Part shown: piece after piece, positions 53,926 through 60,000 of the stretch
Position numbering within the stretch: position 1 is the stretch's first letter
Layout of the letters: each line of letters starts with the position of its first letter
Source of the DNA: Diphasiastrum complanatum
Taxonomy: Eukaryota > Streptophyta > Lycopodiopsida > Lycopodiales > Lycopodiaceae
Assembly: GCA_029204225.1 (NCBI GenBank)
Contig: CM055107.1
Coordinates: forward strand, 5,804,873 to 5,864,872
Reading direction: 5' to 3'
Length of the DNA: 60,000 nucleotides
Made by a program: the position numbers and the translations under genes
Notes under the pieces: model-generated
The model's database searches: none
Seen by the model: only the letters and a program-made list of their open reading frames with translations
What the model was told of the DNA's origin: nothing

Positions 53926-55143
53926 TCATTTTTGTGTTCTCTTGGCTGAGTTAAGACTGCTCCTATTACATACTTCGATGCATCCGTATGCACATGAAAC
54001 TCTGGACCAATTGGGTGGACATAAGATTGGTGCTGAGACCAATGCAGCTTTAAGCTTTTGGAAAGTCTTTAGGGCTTCCTCACTCCAATGTGGATTCGTT
54101 GTGAGTTTGTAAATTGGTCGTGCTAACTCCGCAAAATCTAGAATGAAAATCCGGTAATAGTTAGCATGACCCATAAAGATGTAGACCTCGCGGATCGTTC
54201 TTGGTGGTGGTGGATCAACAATGATCCTGATTTTCGATAGGTCTGCGACGATCCCATGTCTAGATACTATATGGCCAAGAATCAAGCCATGTGTAACCCA
54301 AAATTGACATTTTTCTGGGTTCAAGGAGATCTGAAATTCGCGACATTTTTGTAGCACTTTCTCTAGGTTAGATAGGTGCTCAACATTAGGTCCACGCACA
54401 GATCATCCAAGAAAATCTCCAAATGTTTTTGCAAATATTCTTTTAACGTCGCCTACATAACTCTCTGAATAGTGCTTGGGGCGTTACAAAGTCCAAATGA
54501 CATCACCTTATAGGCATAAGTCCCCCATTTAGTGGCGAATGTTGTCTTGTGCTGATCTTGAGGCGCTATCTTCACCTGATTGTAACCATTGAAGCCGTCC
54601 AGGGAACTGTAGGCTTCTGCTCCAGCTACTCTGTCCAGGACATTTTCCGTAAATGGTAAGGGAAAATGGTCCTTTTTGGTGACTGCGTTTGGTTACACAG
54701 ATTCGCATTTTGCCGTTCTTCTTGGGTACTATAACTATAGGCGACACCCACTCTGTGTGCTCGATTTCATAGATGAAATCGACATCTAGAAGTTTTTGCA
54801 ACTTTTGCTTGATCAGCTCCGTGTAGTTTGGGTTGCAGCGGTAATAACAGCTCACCTTGGGGACTGCTCCATCTACCAAGGGTATGGTATGTTGAACTAC
54901 TATTGGTGGGATACCCTTTAAATCACTATAATTCAATGCAAAACAATCCTTGTATTTCACCAACAATGATCGTAGTCTTTTGCATTGTGTGGGCATTAAC
55001 TGCTCTCCCATGCGCACTATCTTTTTTTCTTCTTCTGGCTCGGCAAGATTCATCGGCTGCATTCGCGCAAGTTCCTCAAAGACTTGTTCTGCTGGTTCTT
55101 GACTTTGATCAAATTCTCGTTGTGCTTGCGGCATCATGATCAC
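53926..55143 (-). pseudogene. Gypsy G2: reverse transcriptase
   Basis: N-terminal part (55143-54529): QHTIPLVDGAVPKVSCYYRC, FIYEIEHTEWVSPIVIVPKK, NGKMRICV, then a frameshift at about 54680. The active site reads FLDD (FLDDLCVD, 54402-54413), a normal gypsy variant, but the frame around it has a stop (near 54455). The C-terminal part is 54399-53926 (QKCREFQISLNPEKCQFWVT, ILGHIVSRHGI, FMGHANYYR). The WVSPIV-IVPKKNGKMR wording and the lack of a chromodomain fit the Athila/Tat side of plant gypsy elements. Confidence 0.88.
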
Positions 55144-55198
55144 CGACGTCGTCCAAGGTATTATTCTTGAAGGTCTCAGGCATCTCGTGAACTGGTGC

Positions 55199-55546
55199 TC
55201 AACAAGACTCCTCCTTTTGCATGTTGATCTTAGCCCGTCTGGTAATTTTTTGATTTTTCGTCATCTGTGATGAAGATGATGCTACATCTGAGTCCATTCT
55301 GATCGACTTCAAGGAACCCAACACCTTCTTTTTGCCTTTTCTTGTCACAAAGTTGGATTCGTCTTTGTTGTCTTTCTTCGAAACCGGTGGGACATTCGCC
55401 TCGTGGTTGTGAATATCAACATCCACTGTAGCTATAGCCTCTTCGGGTAGATCACTCCATCAGATCACCTAGTTATAGCATTGTTTCATCTGGCTCTTCT
55501 TTTGCGCAGGTGTCCTTGGGGGATTTATTTTAGAAACTTTCGCCAT
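55199..55546 (-). pseudogene. Gypsy G2: short gag/protease leftover
   Basis: ATG at 55546 opens MAKVSKINPPRTPAQKKSQM and stops after about 25 codons; 55426-55199 reads a Lys-rich NFVTRKGKKKVLGSLKSIRM. No gag core, knuckle or protease motif is seen, so most of gag-protease is deleted. Confidence 0.4.
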
Positions 55547-55629
55547 AGCAGATTTTTGCGGTGATTGAGTTGGTACTCTCTTGATTCCATAGCGATCTGG
55601 GTGTGATTTCGGTGAAATGAAAATTATCA

Positions 55630-55641
55630 GCTCTGATACCA
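55630..55641 (-). other. Primer-binding site next to LTR F
   Basis: Minus strand TGGTATCAGAGC, the exact initiator-Met tRNA complement. It lies about ten bases outside the end of the copia F LTR and in front of gypsy G2, so the LTR could serve both neighbours. Confidence 0.8.
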
Positions 55642-56086
55642 CATCCGTTGATGTTTTGGATTGAAGTCAACTGATGAAACAAAAATTCTTAACAACAGGA
55701 TCGTGGATTACTTAGAGAATGGAGTTTACGAGCTGTTCTTTTGTGTTGAATCATATTATTAGTGTAGGAGTCTTAGACTGCCATAAAAAGAGATTTCAAA
55801 AAACGATTAGGCGTGTGTGACAACTATGCAATCTTCCTAATATTGATAATCTGATATGAAGAAAATGTAAAATTAATTTAGGCGTCAGAGATAGCCATAC
55901 ATTTCTCTTATAATAATGTTTGTGTAAGAGGAGTGAGAGTTATTATCATTCAACAAGAATGCGATGGTGTAGAACAATAGCAAATTTGTATAATAATGTT
56001 GTAAACACAACAATCAAATCACAATACAATTGTGCTAATAAGCACATGATCCTACTTACAGATTCAAAACAATTGCTATAGTTATG

Positions 56087-56088
<2 letters not shown>

Positions 56089-56173
<85 letters not shown>
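56089..56173 (+). repeat. (CT)14(TA)28 compound microsatellite
   Basis: CT run 56089-56117 passes directly into a TA run to 56173, inside the LTR of copia F. Confidence 0.98.
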
Positions 56174-56176
<3 letters not shown>

Positions 56177-56198
56177 GAATACTGTGTATTTATGCAGA

Positions 56199-56360
56199 GT
56201 GTCGCCTGTGTAGTATCCCGTGTAAAACTGCAGTGTCGGGTTTTCCGCCTTTTTGTCGCCTGTCAGAAACTGCATGTAAAAATGCAGTGTCGCTTTTTTT
56301 TTTTCCCTTAATTGTCGCCTGTCAGAAACTGCATGTAAAAATGCAGTGCCACATTTTTTG
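56199..56360 (+). repeat. Three GTCGCCTGT...TGCAGTG units in LTR F
   Basis: Units start near 56200, 56253 and 56312. The last two share TTGTCGCCTGTCAGAAACTG followed by CATGTAAAAATGCAGTG. Each includes a TGCATGTAAAAATGCA inverted repeat. Confidence 0.88.
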
Positions 56361-56647
56361 CAAAAAATGTGGCTTTTCTGGAAGTGCCTAAATGGCCCAA
56401 AAACATATTACATAAGTGTCGCTAAACACTTTGTTGCTCAGGAAGGTATAGAGAAGCGACAGTGTCAGGTGTTGGGTTTTTCGCCTATGGAAAAACTTGA
56501 GTAAAAATGCAGACTATAGCGACAATCAGTTCAAATATGCAGACTATTGGAAAACAGTTCATTTTCTGCAAGTTTCATTTGAGAGAGTGAAATCAGAGAA
56601 GGAAAAAGGACTGTTGGGATGAGTAGGAGTTAGATTAAATTCCAACA

Positions 56648-56660
56648 CTCCCCCTTATGC
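56648..56660 (-). other. Copia F polypurine tract
   Basis: Minus strand ATAAGGGGGAG next to the LTR start at 56647. Confidence 0.85.
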
Positions 56661-56666
56661 TAACTG

Positions 56667-57107
56667 CTACGAATTTGAACTACAATTGAGATTTATCATA
56701 TCTACTAAAGTAGAATGTTTATCTCTAGACAATGGCTTTGTCAAAATATCAGTCAACATACTGTCTGTATGACAGTAACTTAGTACAACATTTTTATTCT
56801 GAACTTTCTCTCTAAGAAAATGGAATTGAACTTCTATATGCTTAGTTCTATTATGAGTTCGTGGGTTCAGAGATAGAGCTATGCAGCTCTGATTGTCGCA
56901 TTGGAGAATTGTTGGACCGATCTGTGGGAATTGCAGATCCTGTAGCAGCCTCCTTAGCCAAATTATTTTCTTTACTACTGATGTAGCTGCAACATATTCG
57001 AATTTTGTAGAGGACAACGAAATGCATTTCTGCTTTGTGCTGTTCCATGAAATGGGTCCTCTTGCAAGGAAACAAATATAACCTGATGTGAATTTTCTGG
57101 TATCCAC
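56667..57107 (-). pseudogene. Copia F: RNase H, open
   Basis: 146 codons without interruption: [62 protein letters not shown] and DILTKPLSRDKH. Followed by a stop and the polypurine tract. A TAA near 57118 separates it from the RT thumb. Confidence 0.9.
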
Positions 57108-57116
57108 GTCTTCTAC

Positions 57117-58183
57117 TTAATCAGAATCTGAATAGGTAGTCAGTGTGAGTGCAGCTTCTGTATTGCCATTATAGCTCAAAGCATAGTGCTTCGTAGCTTG
57201 AATGTACTTTAGTACTCTTTGTAGAGCTTTCCAGTGTTGTAGGCCTGGATTGGACATATATTGAGACAATGTGCTTACTGCATATGCTAGATCAGGTCGT
57301 GTGCAGATCATAGAATACATTAAAGATCCTATGACGGACTGATAAGGATACCTACACATTTCTTGCTGATCTACTTGAGTTCTGGGGCACATGTCTTTGA
57401 ACAGCTTAGATCCAAGATCCATAGGTGTGTCTATGGGCTTGCAGTCCTCCATGCCATATATGCAAAGTACATTGATTAAATAGGATTCTTGGCTTATAGC
57501 GATCCTTCTGCTTGCGCGATCTCTACTGATCTCCATACCGAGAAGGTAATGGATTGGGCCTAAATCAGTCATCTCAAACTCTGATGAAAGCAGATATTTG
57601 GTTTCCTGTAATAACTAATTTGATTGTTGAGAATTAAGGAATCATCAACGTATAATGCTATTATAACATAGCTTGACCCTTTACGCTTGAGATATACATT
57701 AGAGTCTACGGAGCAAGAAGTGAAACTATGCTGCAACAAGAAGTGATTGATTCTTTCATACCAGGCCCTGGGAGCTTACTTAAGACCATACAATGCCTTA
57801 TGCAATTTGCATACCAAATGCTCCTTGCCTTGAAGGGCGTAACCTTCTGGTTGATAAATGAATATGTCTTCATGTATATATCTGTGTAGGAATGCCATTT
57901 GGACATCCATCTGGTGAATGTCCAGATCTTCTGCAGCAGCTATAGCCAATAAGGTACGAATAAACTGATGCTTTACCACTGGACTAAAGGTCTCAGTGTA
58001 GTCTATCCCATATACTTGTTCAAATCTTTTAACCACTAGTCTAGCTTTCCATTTGGATATTGATCCATCTGGTTTAAGCTTTAGCTTGAAGATCCACTTG
58101 GAATCAATTGGTTTTACACCTGTAGGAGGATTGACAAGACTCCAGGTCTTGTTTTTCATTAGAGACTGATACTCAGCATCCAT
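57117..58183 (-). pseudogene. Copia F: reverse transcriptase
   Basis: 58183-57776 carries MDAEYQSLMKNKTWSLV, SKWIFKLKLKPDGSISKWKA, DIHQMDVQMAFLHRYIHEDI and KLHKALYGLK, ending in a stop. The next frame (YLINHFLLQH type) leads to an intact YVDD (ALYVDDSLILNN, 57641-57652). The thumb side (57572-57117) has MTDLGPIHYLLGMEI, DCKPIDTPMDLGSK and TRPDLAYAVSTLS. The least damaged RT in the window, with one stop and two small frameshifts. Confidence 0.9.
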
Positions 58184-58192
58184 GGCAGCTTT

Positions 58193-58408
58193 TCATTTGT
58201 CTGCATCGGGCATTGACATGGCTTCTGCTACGGTGGCAGGTTCGTCATGACAGATGAAAGCCTGAGGGGCGAAGCGATCAGGCTGCTGTCGTTGTCTTAC
58301 AGACCTTCGAATTGCAGGTGCATGAGCAGACGATTCTCCTTGGTGAATGACTGGGATTGTAGCATCTTGTACAACCATAGAGTTTGCAATAAAGTTCACT
58401 TGTATCAT
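58193..58408 (-). pseudogene. Copia F: linker before RT
   Basis: Ser/Arg-rich linker with AIRRSVRQRQQPDRFAPQAF and EPATVAEAMSMPDADKW, the usual lead-in to copia RT. Nothing of integrase or gag follows to the right, so the element is 5'-truncated at about 58440. Confidence 0.75.
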
Positions 58409-58449
58409 GAATATATTGGCTATCTACAACGCAATTTCTTGAAATAGCA

Positions 58450-60000
58450 ATTATTCACTACTCTCCTAGTTACTATACTAATAGGACTGTTGATTGGAAG
58501 TTCCAATCAAGTTGAGGTAATTGTCTTTGTTGTTTGACTTGAACAAAAAAACCTGAACATTTATGTGCAAGCACACCACCAACATGGATCAACGTTGAAG
58601 ATCAAAAGGCATACAAAAGTCATACCCAAACTATGACGAAGATTATTTTTTTGAAAAATAAAAATTTTCTCTCTCTTTTTGGTGACAAATCAAAAAAATT
58701 TCTTTTTGTTTGAAGATTACAAAAACTTGACATTAATGTATGTTCTTTTTTAGAATTAGAAATCATACTGACCCTTTGGGTTCAAATTGTATATTGTTAT
58801 GCTTAAGAGTCACATCAATGATATAAAATCAATAATGTGTCTTTAAAGTTCAATATAATTCAAAGAGGCACAAGAATACTATGGTTAGGTTGGTTTTAAA
58901 AACTCAATCTACTACATAAAACAATATATACTTTTGAAAGATTAAAAAACAAGATATCATATATACAAAACATAAATATGTTTGTTTCATGGACTATAAA
59001 GCGTCTTCAAAGCCCTGCATTCATGAGATAATCCCCAAGACCCTCGACAACAACATTACACTCCCCTGGAATAATAGGTTCATCATAAAGACCAATAACC
59101 AATGCACAATGAGTCCTTTTTATTGTCACTCCACTAGGGCCCTGCAAAATAAATACATAATGAGAAAGCTATGGTATCTAGATTTTCTTGTGATTATTTC
59201 AAATCAATGTCATCAAAATACTTGCTTGTAACAACTTAGAAATTTTAAAACACAAAATTTGAAAGTCGTATGTTCATATGAAAGTTAGAACTCCGTTGTT
59301 TTCAAGGAATTCATAACTAGATAATACAAGAGTAATCTATGTTACAAAAGGTTTGGGTGCTCCCTTATTAAATAGCTTCTAGATTCAAGTCTCATTTCCC
59401 CAATGGAGTTTTGGAGTTTAATTTCACCTGTGTGTAAAGACAAGACTAAAAAGTAGATTTTTGGTGGAAGGCGGAAGATAGGTCACTATGTCTTGTTGCT
59501 ATTTGGCGCGGACTTTACTAGCATAGATCACGATCTTCCAGATCATCACACGTATCTCAAATACGGCCATTTTTTTAGTGCCTACCACACCTTTCCAATT
59601 AGAATCAATTAGTTTATGCTTCTACATGGAATTATGTCATGGGTATGTATACAAAAAAAGACATTTCTTTAATAAAATAAAAACAAATCTAGGTGAAATA
59701 GAAATAGTTATGTTAACACCTCCATCAACAAGACCTATAATAGAAAAGCATGCTAAGCGAGTTATTTATCTCCAGGCTACATTTTCAATAAAAGAAACAT
59801 TTATCAATAACTATCTTGATACAAGGACATCCATAAATGTACGATAGAATAATAGAAACACAAGAACATTTGTGGATAACATTTGGAACAGCAGTGCCCA
59901 CATGCAAGCAAAGGTTAAGAAAGCTTGACACACAAACACTCTATGACAGTACGAGCATTGCTTATCCAGATAAAGATGAGGCTATAAAATCTTGTACATG
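58450..60000. other. No recognised gene
   Basis: AT-rich. A plus-strand 89-codon frame (59578-59847) with PSTRPIIEKHAKRVIYLQAT is unrecognised and has no promoter or homologue I can name. No repeats of note were seen. Confidence 0.4.

Larger units (their letters stand above)
55651..56647 (-). repeat. Copia F 3' LTR (TGTTGG type)
   Basis: Minus strand begins TGTTGGAATTTAATC directly after a polypurine tract and ends near AAAACATCA at 55651, about 1 kb. It contains three units of about 55-59 bp and a CT/TA microsatellite. Start and modules match LTRs A and E. Confidence 0.75.

Noticed and set aside
55946-56311. Frames containing long Ile-Tyr or Leu-Ser runs
   Set aside because: They translate the TA and CT microsatellites.
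59578-59847. 89-codon plus-strand frame as a host gene
   Set aside because: No recognisable family, AT-rich, no splice or promoter context; could not be supported.

Overview
This is nuclear DNA of a land plant with a large, repeat-rich genome. The only convincing host gene is a five-exon gene for FKBP13, the chloroplast thylakoid-lumen FK506-binding immunophilin (+ strand, 23733-35138). Nearly everything else recognisable is transposable-element DNA: Ty1/copia elements, Ty3/gypsy elements of at least two lineages, a decayed reverse-transcriptase pseudogene, one short CACTA-type DNA transposon, and satellite or microsatellite tracts. The roughly 10 kb intron packed with retrotransposons would suit a fern or gymnosperm-like genome, but the sequence does not fix the species.

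Layout. 1-1746: long gypsy-type LTR (+), matched by an inverted, internally deleted copy at 15380-16456. 1747-6951: copia A (+), whose RNase H is split by a 1437-bp CACTA element with a 3-bp target duplication, followed by a TGTTGG-type LTR. 6955-8415: copia B fragment (+). 8430-11210: copia C (-), a deletion derivative with an open gag-RT fusion. 11302-15022: gypsy G1 (-), with gag joined to integrase and an extra ORF ('ORF X') after pol. 15025-15292: a foldback. 17146-18900: a decaying acidic ORF (-) with two exact ubiquitin-interacting-motif cores. 18912-22033: copia D (-). 22430-23306: non-LTR-type RT C-terminal pseudogene (+). 23400-35138: FKBP13 with a G-box promoter; intron 2 (9975 bp) holds a gypsy chromovirus remnant (-), a nearly complete copia G with both LTRs (+), duplicated gag remnants and a GA tract. 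35139-42070: no recognised genes, but a minisatellite at 38070-38785 and two short tandem duplications. 42075-43006: gypsy G3 (+), cut by the LTR of copia E (43007-47460, +). 48298-55641: gypsy G2 (-) with RT, RNase H, integrase and a second, longer ORF X. 55651-58408: copia F (-) with an intact YVDD motif and an open RNase H. 58450-60000: AT-rich, nothing recognised.

How the parts relate. No TE coding region is fully intact, so most are annotated as pseudogenes. G1, G2 and G3 appear to be one gypsy family, and G1 and G2 share both ORF X and the repeated-motif spacer between it and integrase. Copia A, E and F share an LTR type with 'GTGTCG' modules. FKBP13 has kept its splice sites, twin-arginine lumen-targeting signal, both redox cysteine pairs and PPIase core, so it is probably functional despite the load in its intron. 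The most unusual items are ORF X, the UIM-bearing acidic ORF, the LTR-PBS junction near 55645 and the CACTA element.
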